Assembly: GCA_014218235.1 (NCBI GenBank)
Contig: CM024755.1
Coordinates: 38,088,713-38,152,712 of the forward strand
DNA length: 64,000 bases
Direction of reading: 5' to 3'
Source of the DNA: Colocasia esculenta
Taxonomy: Eukaryota > Streptophyta > Magnoliopsida > Alismatales > Araceae
Under the pieces are notes generated by a model. The model had not been told where the DNA came from. It worked only from the letters and a program-made list of their open reading frames with translations, and did not search any database. The translations under genes were made by a program, and so were the position numbers. Within the stretch, counting starts at the first letter, position 1, and each line of letters starts with the position of its first letter. Shown here piece by piece: positions 22,853 through 33,687 of the stretch.

Positions 22853-24829
22853 CTAAATCACTTTGGGTGCCAAGGTATCATTCATGCCAACCAGTAAATG
22901 CTTTGGAATCCAAACTTGTTTGAATTTTTGTTTATTTGGGTTATTCCAGCATTGTTTTTCAATGTGTCCAATCTTTTTACAGATCTTGCATGAAGATGGT
23001 TTGTTTACAATAGTGGGCTTGATGTTGTTTGGAGCATGTATGGGCATCTTACCTTTCTGTTGCCTTGTCAATTTTTCTTTTGGACTGGTTTTCCTGACCT
23101 GTCGACAGCTCTCCTTGGGGCTGTCAACAGATCTTGAACCTGTACCAACATTAGGCTTCTTTTCCTTGGTTTGAGATTGCGTTCCCTTAACCTTATTTTT
23201 GCTGTTCCTTGAGGGGGTGCTCTTACTTGTACTTGGGCTTGTTTCAACAAAGGATGTTATCAAATTCTGATCAATTTTCTTTTGTTTAACTGGTTGAAAC
23301 CCAAGCCCATGTTTTGGAACAAAGACATTTGACCCCAAGATTGCATCAAGGTTTTGTTTCCCTTTAACAAACCTTGACAAATCCTCTGATTTCCCTTTTA
23401 GATTTTCTTCAGTCTTTTCCAATCTTTCTTTCAGTTTCTTATGCTCACCTTGAAGAGTTTCAAAGGAGTTCATTAAATCAACTTTTTCTTTTTGAACCTC
23501 TTGGAATTTCAGTTTCAAATTATCCAACTCCTCATGGTGAGCTTCCTCATCAATTTTCATCATTTCAATGTCTTTCATCAATGATGCAATTGCTCATCAT
23601 TTTGTGTGTTGTTGGCAAGATGGTTAGCTCTCTTTTTGAGTGCCTTGTTTTCAGATTTTAGTTCACAGAATTTTTCAAATAACACAGTATAAGCCTCTTC
23701 CCATTCATCAATTGAATAGTTTTCAAAGGAAGAGTTTACCTCATTTGAGTCTTCACTTCTCGCCATGAGACAGTGGACTTCCTCATCTCCGGAGGTAGCT
23801 TGGCTGTGATCATCCTCGTCTTCATCGCTCCAAGTGGCCAACATTGCCTTGGCTTTCTTGATGGTGAACTTGTCTTTCTTCAGCTTTTTCTTGAGCTCAG
23901 GGCACTCTCCTCTCATGTGGCCTTGCTTTTGCACTCATAACACACAATCTCAGATTTTTTGTTAGCATCAGATTTATTGAAAGATTCTTTCTTTTGGAAA
24001 GGTTTCGAGTTACCTGAACCTCTCCTTTTGTATTTCAGGAATTTTTTGAATTGTCTAGTGAGCATGGCCATTTCGTCATTCTCACTCTCACTAGACAATT
24101 TAGACTCATTACTTTCTTGAATGACTTCCTTCTTGGAAGCTGAGGAATTTTTCCTGGAAGCCTTCAAGGCAAGTGGCTTCCTAGGATTTTCTTCAGTTTC
24201 CTTTCTTTCATGTTTATTTCATAAGTCATCAGTGAGCTAATGAGTTCATCCAATTTCATTTTTGAAAGGTCTTTGGAATCCTCAATGACAGTGGCTTTAG
24301 TGTTCCATGAGGATGGAAGAGACCGAAGAATCTTCCTCACCAAGTCACTCTCCGAGTATTCCTTTTTCAAGCCTTTCAAACCATTAATTATTAACATGAA
24401 TCTTGCAAACATGTCAGAGATGGTTTCAGTGGAATTCATTTTAAACATCTCATATTCTGAAACCAACATGCTTGCTTTTGTCTCCCTTACCTCAGACGTA
24501 CCTTCATAAATGAGTTCGAGTTTGTCCCACATCTCCTTTGCCGATGTGCACGTGGAAACTCTCGAGTACTCATTGGGATGGACCACGGATTGCATCATAT
24601 TGAGGGCACTCCAGTTGAGTGTCCCCTTTGCGATTTGATCCTTGGTCCAGGTACTCTCGTCTTCAGAAAGGGTATACTCACCCTTGTGGACAATTTTCCA
24701 CAATTCGTAGTTCTGTGCTCTCAGGAACACCTGCATGCGATTTTTCCAATAGGGATAATTAGTTCCATCAAAAAATGGTGGCCTAGTCACTGAGTGACCC
24801 TCGGCCATGAATCCCTCGCTAGATTCCAT
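22853..24829 (-). pseudogene. Cop3 gag
   Basis: The start is set at ATG 24829 (MESSEGF), about 60 bases from the PBS. The capsid-like UBN2/retrotran_gag region lies in the first 230 codons (PPFFDGTNYPYWKNRMQVFL, DKLELIYEGTSEVRE, KILRSLPSSWNTKATVIED). An acidic stretch and a knuckle (CYECKSKATXXGEC, altered, about 23940) follow. A Glu/Lys coiled coil (23934-23400) and a second CCHC knuckle CKICKKIGHIEKQCW (about 22990) complete it. Gag packages element RNA in cytoplasmic particles. Frameshifts are near 24190, 23925 and 23580. A CTGTCGACAG/CTGTCAACAG pair (23099-23130) is embedded in the region between coiled coil and second knuckle. The gag length of about 650 codons with a coiled coil fits SIRE-type elements. 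Confidence 0.9.
23099..23130. promoter_or_regulatory. Palindrome pair inside Cop3 gag
   Basis: CTGTCGACAG (23099-23108) and CTGTCAACAG (23121-23130) have centres 22 bp apart, the same geometry as in the LTR. It lies in a low-complexity linker of Gag, so a sequence duplication would be tolerated there. Confidence 0.55.
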
Positions 24830-24889
24830 TTGACCGTGAATCTCCTGACCGTAGATCAAACAAACAAGACAGCAAATCGGAGAAACTCG

Positions 24890-24901
24890 GCTCTGATACC
24901 A
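24890..24901 (-). other. Cop3 primer-binding site (tRNA-Met)
   Basis: TGGTATCAGAGC on the - strand starts two bases after the 5' LTR end. It is complementary to the 3' end of initiator tRNA-Met, the common primer of plant copia elements. Confidence 0.95.
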
Positions 24902-24903
24902 AT

Positions 24904-26224
24904 TGAAAGGTTTGCGGAATCCCAATATGGTAATCTAGAGGGGGGGTTGAATAGATTACTATTAATTAAAAGTTTGAAAACAACCCTTTTTCAATCACAA
25001 CAAAGTCTTTTGAATTTTCTGTACAAACAACGTGAGACTTAGATGTGTTGACGATGTGTAGATGAGTTAGCAATCTATCTAGTGTGTGAATGCAACGTGC
25101 CTATCAAGCATCTAACGTGAAAAACGTTCAAACCACAGGACACGAAGATTTACGTGGTTCAGAGTACATAAATCGTGTATCCTACGTCCACGACACACAC
25201 ACACACGCAGAGAAAACTGCTTATGAGTGAGTTCGGTGACTACAACTCACACACACGTGTTTTTTGATGTGCACCCACGATCAGAACAACACACACACGT
25301 GATCTCAAGCATAAGGATCGCTTGAATCACCACAACACACACACAGATGGTAGAAATATGAAAACAGAGAGTTCTGAGTGAGAGAATAAATCCTGGTGAA
25401 GAACTCTTCTGAGAACGCCTGGAGGAAGTTCAATCTTTGACTTGAATGCTTTAAGTCGATGGAGAAGGTGAATCCTCGACGTTCTTCCTTCAGGAACTGC
25501 TGGATCGACGGATCTTTAGGGCTCTGTGCAGCAGTCTGAAGCAGGGCAACAACAACTCTTGTGAAACTTGGAGTAGCTCTAGGGTTTTTGGTTGTGGCTG
25601 CTTCTCTACGAAATTTCCTTCAAAGAGGTGTTTAAATATAGGAGTTCTCACATGGAGAAACGTGAGAGTTGGAAACACCTCCTAGGATAACTTAGAAACT
25701 TTCCGTAGTTTGAATTGTACTCCATCTGTCGATAGGTCTTGGCCATCTGTCCACAGGCGACAGTAAAACAGAAGTATGGATCTTCAGCTCTGTGAGATCT
25801 GTCGACAGTCGAGACCATCTGTCGATAGATGTGCTCTTTTGTGTAAACGACAGAAGTCTGGATGTTCTGGACTGTGAGATCTGTCGACAGCCGATCTCTC
25901 ATCTGTTGACAGATGAAGACTTTCTGAACTATGGGTCTTCTGGCAGACCACACCTGTGAGATCTGTCGACAGGTCTTTTGTGTCTGTCGACAGGTAACCT
26001 TGTTTTTTGTTTTTTGTGATCTTTTTCACTTGCTTGGAGAGAGCTTGACTTTGTGCATTTGTACCTACATGATGAAACATGTAAAATTAAGTATTTTGAA
26101 TACACAAACAATCAAGTATTGCATTAGTTTCTTTTTCATGTGTTACATGTATCAAACCTCAATTGAAGTTATTCATCATCAAAAAGATGTTGTTATAAAT
26201 GTTAGAATGAATGAAAACCCAACA
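24904..26224 (-). repeat. Cop3 5' LTR
   Basis: It is 1321 bp and TG...CA bounded, matching 11074-12393 with a few dozen substitutions and small indels by eye. The palindrome pairs (25726-25994) are partly decayed (for example CTGTCGATAG and CTGTCCACAG). The TATA-like box is at 25631-25640. To its right lies Cop2 LTR sequence beginning about 172 bp inside that LTR. Confidence 0.92.
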
Positions 26225-26240
26225 TTTCTCTAAGTCCACA

Positions 26241-27260
26241 TCGACTTCTGTTGAAAGTCACAACGATTTCAATAGAGCTATAATGATTTCTTTATAAGAC
26301 TAAAAATGGTGTTTCAATCAAGTCGTTCCCGTAACGATTCATTAAGTTATCGCATCGATTTCTTTAGAACTCGTAAGAACTTGCCCGCCGTAACGATTTC
26401 TTTAGAATTCGCAATGACTTGCTCGTTGTAACGATTTCTTTAGAATTTGCAACGACTTGCCCTCCGTAACGATTTCTTTAGAATTCGCAACGACTTGCTT
26501 GCTGTAACGATTTCTTTAGAATTTGCAATGACTTGCTCGCCGTAACGATTTCTTAAGTCATCATAATGATTTCTTCAGAACTCGCAACGACTTGATCGCC
26601 GTAACGATTTTGTAAGTTATCATAACGATTTCTTTAGAATTCGCAACGACTTGCTCACTGTAACGATTTCTTTAGAAATCGCAACGACTTGCTCATCGTA
26701 ACGATTCTGTAAGTCATCATAATGACTTCTTTAGAATTCATAACGATTTGCTTCACGCAACGATTTCTTTAGAACTCATAACGATTTGCTTCATGCAACG
26801 ATTTCTTTAGAACTCATAACGATTTGCTTCGCGCAACGATTTCTTTAGAACTCATAACGATTTGGTTTGCGCATCAATTTCTTTAGAACTCATAACAATT
26901 TGCTTCGCACACGATTTCTTTAGAACTCATAACAATTTGCTTCGTGCAACGATTTCTTTAGAACTCATAACGATTTGCTTTGTGCAACGATTTCTTTAGA
27001 ACTCATAACGATTTGCTTTGCGCATCGATTTCTTTAGAACTCATAACAATTTACTTCGTGCAACGATTTCTTTAGAACTCATAACAATTTGCTTCGCACA
27101 ACGATTTCTTTGAGCAACGATTTCTTTAAAGCTCATAACGACTTGATAAGTGTTCATAACGATTTCCTTGTTGAACACATAAACTTGTTTTAACGATTTG
27201 CTCTTTACAATGACTTGTTAGTATTCATAACGATTTCATTAGTCATATAGACAACGACTT
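26241..27260. repeat. 38-bp tandem array (AACGATTT modules) in the Cop2 5' LTR
   Basis: The unit is AACGATTTCTTTAGAACTCAT (21 bp) plus AACGATTTGCTTCGCGC (17 bp), most regular between about 26740 and 27120. Variants with GCAACGACTTGCTCGC sit on the left side. It is the reverse complement of the Cop1 array type, as expected from the opposite orientation. It covers nearly half of the LTR and lies about 450 bp upstream of the TATA-like box, so it is probably in U3. Confidence 0.92.
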
Positions 27261-27369
27261 TATGGTTTATATCGACTTGACATTTATCTTAACTCTTAAA
27301 GCGTTGAATAGTCAAAGTGTTCTCTTATCTGTCTGACTGTTGTGCATTTAATAAAGACAGAACGTATCT

Positions 27370-27383
27370 CTGCATGCATGCAG
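27370..27383. promoter_or_regulatory. RY-type palindrome CTGCATGCATGCAG in the LTR
   Basis: A 14-bp perfect palindrome contains CATGCATG, the RY motif bound by B3-domain seed regulators in plants (established for RY elements). It is conserved in the other Cop2 LTR (39003-39016) and in Cop1 (3360-3371, partly; 40863-40876). Its place between array and TATA-like box suggests a promoter element; use in this LTR is inferred. Confidence 0.45.
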
Positions 27384-27715
27384 ATGATATCCTTTTTCTA
27401 TTGTGCATATTCTGTCAACATCTTTTAGAGCAAGCTATTTGGCATTTCTATTTTGGTGAATACTCACGTCAACGTATATTGACGACAAGAGACAACCTAG
27501 CTGTCTACTGTTCAAACATTTAATGTGTGCAGGGTCCTAAAGACATTCTGTCATACAATGTTGGACCATATAGACGCCAAAAGACCCTATCTCTTTGCAT
27601 GCTCAAATGGATAAAAGATTGTTGAAGCTTCCAAATGTCAAGCAGTCTAATGCCTACCAATCTAAGAGACAACGGTTACTTCAATGGCCATATTTCAAAA
27701 GGAGATATAAAATAC

Positions 27716-27725
27716 AAGACAGAAG
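27716..27725 (+). promoter_or_regulatory. Candidate TATA box of the Cop2 LTR
   Basis: TATAAAATAC follows the palindrome by about 330 bp and is repeated in the 3' LTR at 39339-39348. It is close to the plant TATA consensus. Transcription would start about 30 bp downstream and read into gag. Confidence 0.55.
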
Positions 27726-28397
27726 TGAAGAATGCATACAATTGAGTAGTGAATAAGATCTCGCATACGAGCATTCAAATCCTTCTGAAAGAAGTCTAGA
27801 GCCAAGAATCTCATTCCTCATCACCTTTAGCTCTTTGCTCTCTGTGCTGTAATAGAATTTCTAAGAGAGCCAGTGTAGTTCTGAGAGTGTGCCTTGTTTA
27901 GATCTTTTGCTCTCAGTGTTTGTTGCTTCAGATCTTGGCTTGTAAAAGCTTGATCTTGGGGCTTGAATTCATTCTATTCTCTCTGTGGTGTTTCCCTTTG
28001 TGTGTGAAGGAAGACCTGGTGGGATCCAGGGTGTTGTTCCCTTCGGTTGTGAAGGAAGACCTGGTGAGGTATCCAGGGTGTGGTTATTCCCTTCTGGTGT
28101 GAAGGAAGACCAGCTGAGCTGGGTGTTGTAGTGTCCATAGGGGGACTGTACCCTAGTTAGTGAAAACCTGAGTTGCTGCTCAGGGACTGGACGTAGGACT
28201 CCTAAGGAAAGGAGGTCCGAACCAGGATAATTCCTTGCATTGTGTGATTGATTCTTTGTGAGTTTGTCGTTCATACTAACCGTTACTAACCAACATCGAA
28301 GATTGTTTTGTGTATACTTTTACGTACATGTGTCACCTAAATAGATTTTTAAAGACCCATTCACCCCCCCCTCTGGGCTTGTCAACTGGGCAACAAG

Positions 28398-28408
28398 TGG
28401 TATCAGAG
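28398..28408 (+). other. Cop2 primer-binding site (tRNA-Met)
   Basis: TGGTATCAGAG starts two bases after the LTR end GGGCAACA. It matches the complement of the initiator tRNA-Met 3' end. Confidence 0.95.
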
Positions 28409-28459
28409 TGAGTCTCTTCGATAAAGAAGAAGATCCAATGATCTGAAGAGTAAAGATCC

Positions 28460-30225
28460 ATGGCAGCCCAAGGTAACATTGAAGGTCAGTCTGTCGACCG
28501 ACCCCCTCTCTTCGATGGTGAAGATTACACATACTGGAAAATAAGAATGGAGTACTTTATGCAAGGCCACGATTATCAGATATGGTCCATAGTAGAAGAA
28601 GGCGATCTTCTGGTCACAAATGAGAAAGCTCAGTGGACAGACGATGATAGGAAGAAGATCTCGCAGAATTGTAAAGCAAAGAGTATTTTGTGCTGTGCCC
28701 TTAGTAAAAAGGAGTTCAACAGAGTCTCAGCCTGCAAATCCACAATGGAAATGTGGGAAAAGCTCATAATCACCTATGAAGGCACAGACAAGGTGAAGGA
28801 AACAAGAATAAACATTCTTGTAGCACAGTACGAGAGATTTCAAATGCAATCAGATGAGTCCATTACCCAAATGTTCAGTAGATTTACAGATATTACAAAT
28901 GGGTTAGCTGGACTAGGAAAGACCTATGAAATGGGAGATATGGTCAGAAAGATTCTTAGATCCTTACCATCCTCATGGAGCCCAAAGGTCACAGCTATTG
29001 AAGAGGCTAATGATCTGAAAAGGATGACTTTGGAAAAACTCATTGGGTCCCTTATGGCCCATGAGATCAATATGGAAAGACTAGGAGAGTCCTCTAGCAG
29101 AAAGAAACATTCAAATGCTCTTAAAGTAGAAGAAGACAAGTCAGATGAGTCATCAGCTGAAGATGAGAACTCAAGTGGCTGTGAAGATGAAGAAGCCATG
29201 CTATCAAAAAGATTGCAACGCATTCTAGCAAAGAAGAAGAAGTTCCAATCTGGTAGAAGACACTTCAAGAGAAATAAAGACTTCAAGAAACCAGATGGAA
29301 AGGATCAAAAGAAGAATGAGCCCATATGCTACGAGTGCAAAAAGCCAGGACATATCAAAGCTGAATGTCCAAAGCTCAAGAAGCCTGAATTTAGGAAGAG
29401 AGAGAGCTCCAAGAAATTCAGGAAATATAAGAAGAAAGCTATGGCAGCTGCATGGAGCAACAGCAGTGACTCAGACAGTGAGTCAAGATCAACTAGTGAT
29501 GAGGAAGAAGCCAACCTGGCTTTCATGGCAAATACCGAAGAAAAGGTAACCTCTGACTCATCCTTTGATTCCTACAATGATTCTGATTTTGATAATTTAG
29601 AGATGCATTCAATGAACATATGATAAATATAGAGATGTATCTAAATCATTGAAAGTTAGTAAGAAAAACATACTTGTTTAGAAAATACAAACTCAGACCT
29701 AAAATCTGAAAATGAGCAACTAGAAAAATAGTAACTGAACTTAAAGAAGAAATGAGTTATTATATGAAGATCTAAAGGATAAGAATGAACAATAATTAAG
29801 TTGGAAAAATAGGCAGGCACAGATGAACTAAAAATAGAAATAAAATCAATAACAGGTGAAAATATACAGTTATCTAGCACATTAGAAAAATTCACTAATG
29901 GTAAAAATTCCCTAATATTAAAAGGTGCCAGAAGATCAGGTAAAAAGAAGAATGGATTAGGATATACACCCCTAGACAATGAAGAAACCATAGTTTATCC
30001 TAAAATATATCCAACGCCTAAATTTGTACCTGAACAAGACATTGCATACAAGGCAGATTTCAAATATATAGAAAAAATAACAAAATTGTCCTGCTGTAGT
30101 CACTGCAACAAGTTAGGACATATCATAACAATATGCCCAACAAAACATAAGAAATGGATAATCAAAGGTAAAATCAATGATACTAACCAATGAGGACCCA
30201 AAAGAATTTGGGTACCTAAAACTTG
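28460..30225 (+). pseudogene. Cop2 gag
   Basis: The start ATG at 28460 (MAAQGNIEGQSVD) gives 387 codons without a stop. The capsid-like region has PPLFDGEDYTYWKIRMEYFM (residues about 15-34), MWEKLIITYEGTDKVKET and KILRSLPSSWSPKVTAIE. An acidic Ser/Glu run (about 220-245) and a CCHC knuckle CYECKKPGHIKAEC (about 290-303) follow. After a frameshift near 29600 the remaining Lys/Glu coiled coil and a second knuckle CSHCNKLGHIITIC (about 30095-30135) are interrupted by several more frameshifts. Gag assembles the particle and binds RNA. The leader of about 50 bases from the PBS to the ATG is short. The first block is nearly intact and shares most residues with Cop3 Gag motifs. Confidence 0.92.
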
Positions 30226-30239
30226 ATGATTTTATTTTA

Positions 30240-31381
30240 GGGTAACACTCGAGCATCCAAATGGTATTTGGACAGTGGGTGCTCAAGGCACATGTCAGAA
30301 AATCAGAAACTATTCACCAATCTCCAAGCTGAACAAGGAACAGTTACCTATGGAGACAATGGAAAAGGCACAGTAATTGGCAGTGGTTCTGTGAGCAACA
30401 AAGGAAAGATAGTCATTGAAGATGTATTGCTTGTCAAAGGTTGAAGCACAACCTCATCAGCATCAGCCAGCTTTGTGACAGAGGTCATCAGATTCAGTTT
30501 CAAGAGTCAAAGTGCAGCATACTAAAGGATGGAGATGTAATCTTCGAAGCCAATAGGGAGAAGAACCTGTATGCACTTCATCTTGAAGAACTCAAGGATC
30601 AGGATGTTTGCCTGGCAGCAAATAAAAGCCAGTCAACTGAACTATGACACAGAAGACTGGGTCATTGCAGCATAGATGGGATGAGAAAATTGCTAAAGAA
30701 AAATCTTGTGGAAGGCCTACCAAGGTCAGTGCAAAAATGGAAGGTGTTTGTAGATCTTGTGCTAAGGGAAAGCACACCAAGAGCTCCTTCAAGTCAAAAA
30801 TGGTGGTAACCACCTCAAAACCCTTAGAGCTCCTTCATATGGATCTATTTGGGCCAATGAGAACTACCAGTCTTGGAGGAAAGAACTTTGGATTTGTCAT
30901 AGTCGATGATTACTCAAGATTCACATGGGTATCATTCCTAGAGCATAAAGACGACACTTTTGAAAACTTTGTTAGTTTCAGCAAGAAAGTCCAGAAGGAT
31001 CAGAAGTTCAGCATTGTTTCTATCCGATCAGATCATGGTGGTGAATTTCAGAATGAAAAATTTGCTAAATTCTGTGATGATCAGGGGATTGAGCATAATT
31101 TCTCAGCGCCAATGACACCACAGCAAAATGGAATTGCTGAGAGAAAGAATAGAACTCTATTGGATATGGCAAGAACCATGCTATCAGAATATGGTCTGCC
31201 AAGGTATTTTTGGGCCGAAGCAGTCAACACAGCAAGCTACATCATCAACAGAGTAATGATCAGGCCAATCCTAAAGAAGACTGCATATGAACTGTTCAAA
31301 GGAAAGAAACCAAAGATCAGTCACTTCAGGACATTGGATGTCCTTGCTTCATCCACAAAATGGAAAAAGGGACATTGGTAA
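30240..31381 (+). pseudogene. Cop2 protease and integrase
   Basis: The protease begins ASKWYLDSGCSRHMSE (about 30255), with the DSG active site. LISISQLCDRGHQI follows a one-base deletion near 30440. The pre-integrase zinc region includes HRRLGHCSIDGMRKL (about 30650) and CRSCAKGKHTKSSF (about 30755); a frameshift falls between them. The integrase core shows HMDLFGP (about 30836), IRSDHGGEF (about 31022) and AERKNR (about 31136), so the D,D,E residues are kept. The copy ends its frame at 31381 because of a further shift near 31350. It would mature the polyprotein and insert cDNA. The integrase block of about 245 codons is uninterrupted. Confidence 0.92.
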
Positions 31382-33311
31382 GTTGGATGCCAAATCAGAT
31401 GAAGGCATCTTCATGGGGTACACCTCTAAACCCAAAGGCTATAGAGTATTTAATAAATGCACTTTATTAATTGAACAGTATGTACATATTATTTTTGATG
31501 AAACTAACCCTTCCTTGAGAAAGGAAGAAGATAGTGACAATGATGATATAGATGAACTATCCAAGAAACTAAAGAATACATCAATTGAGAATAAGGATGA
31601 TCCACCTCTGGAAGACATGCAACAAAAGGAAATTACACATGAAAACCTTCTAAAGGAGTGGAGATACAAGAAAGATCATCCACCTGAGAATATCATTGGT
31701 GATCCATCTGTTGGGGTAAGAACAAGAGGTAACATGATACCCTGTGATTATTTAGCATTTGTTTCTCAAATAGAGCCGAGAACAGTCAATGAAGCTCTTG
31801 GTGATGAATCTTGGATCTTGGCCATGCAAGATGAACTAAATCAGTTCAAGAGAAACCAAGTATGGTCACTTGTTCCTAGACCATCAGACCATCCAGTTAT
31901 TGGCACCAAATGGGTGTTCAGAAACAAATTGGATGAGACTGGTGTAATCTTGAGAAACAAGGCCAGATTGGTGGCTCAAGGCTATTCCCAAGAAGAAGGC
32001 ATAGATTTCGATGAAACCTATGCACCTGTAGCTAGACTTGAGGCTATTAGAATATTACTTGCATATGCATCAGCATTAGAATTAAAACTATTTCAAATGG
32101 ATGTCAAATCTGCATTCTTAAATGGTTTTATAAAAGAGGAAGTTTATGTGGAACAACCCCCGGGTTTTGATGACACATAATTTCCTAATCATGTTTTTAA
32201 ACTTTATAAGGCATTATATGGTTTAAAGCAAGCACCTAGGGCCTGGTATGAAAGGCTTAGTTCTTTTCTTCTAAATCATGGTTTCAATAGAGGTCAAGTA
32301 GACAGTACTCTTTTCATAAAGTCAAAGGTCAAACATATACTACTAGTGCAAATTTATGTAGATGATATTATCTTTGGATCTACTGATGAATCCCTTTGCA
32401 AGTACTTTGAAAAGTTGATGCAGGGAGAATTTGAGATGAGCATGATGGGAGAGCTCAATTATTTCCTTGGATTGCAAATCAAGCAAGGAAAATATGGCAC
32501 CCACATCTGCCAAGCAAAGTATACCAAAGAACTCTTGAAGAAATTTGGATTCGATAACACCAAGCCACTGTCAACACCCATGAGTACATCAACAAGGATG
32601 GATAGTGACAAAGATGGTAAGAAAGTAGATCAAAAGATCTACAGAGGTATGATAGGTTCACTGCTTTATTTAACAACTAGTAGACCCGATATTCTATTTA
32701 GTGTATGCATGTGTGCTAGGTATCAAGCAGATCCTAGAGAATCACATTTAATCTCTATGAAAATAATATTTAGATAATTAGCTAAAACTCATGATTTAGG
32801 TCTGTGGTATCCAAAATCCTGTGAAATTAGTTTAGTAGGATACTCTAATGCTGACTATGCTGGATGCAAAGTAGATAGAAAAAGCACTAATGGTTGTTGT
32901 CAATTTCTTGCAGGGTGTTTGATATCCTGGTCTTCAAAGAAACAAAATTCAGTGGCACTATCTACAGCTGAAGCTGAGTACGTGGCTGCTAGAAGTTGCT
33001 ATACACAACTCCTATGGATAAAGCAACAACTTGAAGATTTTGGATTAAATATCAAATCGATTCCACTATTGTGTGACAACACCAGCGCTATCAATCTCAC
33101 CAAAAATCCAGTCCAACATTCAAGGACTAAGCATATTGAGGTTAGATATCATTTCATTCGTGATCATGTTGCAAATGGTAATATTGAAATATCCTTTATT
33201 GATACAAATAGTCAGTTAGCAGATATTTTCACAAAACCTTACCCGAAGAGAGATTCACATCTCTTAGAAGGGAATTGGGCATGTGTAATTTGTGAAAAGA
33301 TTTCCGCTTGA
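31287..33311 (+). pseudogene. Cop2 reverse transcriptase and RNase H
   Basis: After the integrase C-terminus ([17 protein letters not shown], about 31405) RT starts near 31790. Its motifs are [12 protein letters not shown] (about 31910), [18 protein letters not shown] (about 31960), [12 protein letters not shown] (about 32092), [17 protein letters not shown] (about 32205) and catalytic YVDDIIFGSTDESL (about 32355). GELNYFLGLQIKQGK (about 32450) and GSLLYLTTSRPDI follow. RNase H has NADYAGCKVDRKSTNG (about 32850), ALSTAEAEYVAA (about 32955), LCDNTSAINLTKNP (about 33070) and HIEVRYHFIRDHV. Defects are a TAA at 32178-32180 just after EQPPGFDDT, and another TAA at 32776-32778. Otherwise it is nearly complete, so it is a good reference for what Cop1 has lost. 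Confidence 0.93.
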
Positions 33312-33687
33312 AACTGGTACAAAAATTTTCAGATTTAAGTAAATTTTCCCTCCATAAGTTTAAGCAAAAGAAATTCACATTATCCTTCCTGGCCGCTCTT
33401 TTATTAAAGTCTGTATGAATAGTCAAACTCTTTTGTCACTTTCTACCACCTTTTGGTGCCTCACTTTCCTCACATTTATTTAATTAAAAAATCGATGTGG
33501 GAACGTTTCATCTCCCATCTTCTATCTTTTTCCTCTTTCGTATAGTTGCCTAAGTCGATGCCCTAACGACTCGAACATCGAGTCTCTGCAAGTTTGAAGC
33601 TCTTCTCTCCTTCCCGCGACAAACTTCTTGAGGGGTTTCACTTCTTCTTCCACCTCATTCCTCCAGAAAACCCTCTCACTTGAATCC
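33312..33687. other. Cop2 spacer between pol and extra ORF
   Basis: About 375 bp with no gene. The second half is C/T-rich (TTCTCTCC, CTTCTTCTTCCACC), as in plant leaders. It could be the 5' leader of a separate or spliced RNA for the extra ORF. Confidence 0.4.

Larger units (their letters stand above)
11074..26224 (-). mobile_element. Cop3: Ty1/copia SIRE-like element, hybrid flanks
   Basis: The LTRs are at 24904-26224 (5') and 11074-12393 (3'), each TGTTGGG...CTTTCA on the - strand. The PBS is at 24890-24901 and the PPT at 12394-12410. The order is gag, protease-integrase, (solo LTR insertion), RT-RNase H, extra ORF. The flanks do not match: GAGAG on the left, inside the Cop1 gag, and TTTCT on the right, inside the Cop2 5' LTR. 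The expected 5-bp duplication is therefore absent, which points to recombination between two Cop3 copies or to a deletion. The LTRs differ at a few dozen positions by eye. Coding parts carry scattered stops, one of them a CGA-to-TGA change in integrase. Confidence 0.9.
26225..28395 (+). repeat. Cop2 5' LTR, missing its first ~172 bp
   Basis: It aligns with the 3' LTR from position 37931 onward (TTTCTCTAAGTCCACATCG) and ends GGGCAACA at 28395. In order it contains the 38-bp array (26241-27260), the palindrome CTGCATGCATGCAG (27370-27383), a TATAAAATAC box (27716-27725), about three copies of the 45-bp repeat (27990-28110) and a C-run near 28365. The lost start coincides with the Cop3 border. 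Confidence 0.9.

Noticed and set aside
26241..27260. CRISPR-like regular repeats
   Set aside because: There are no unique spacers; both modules repeat, the array lies inside plant LTRs and is copied with them.
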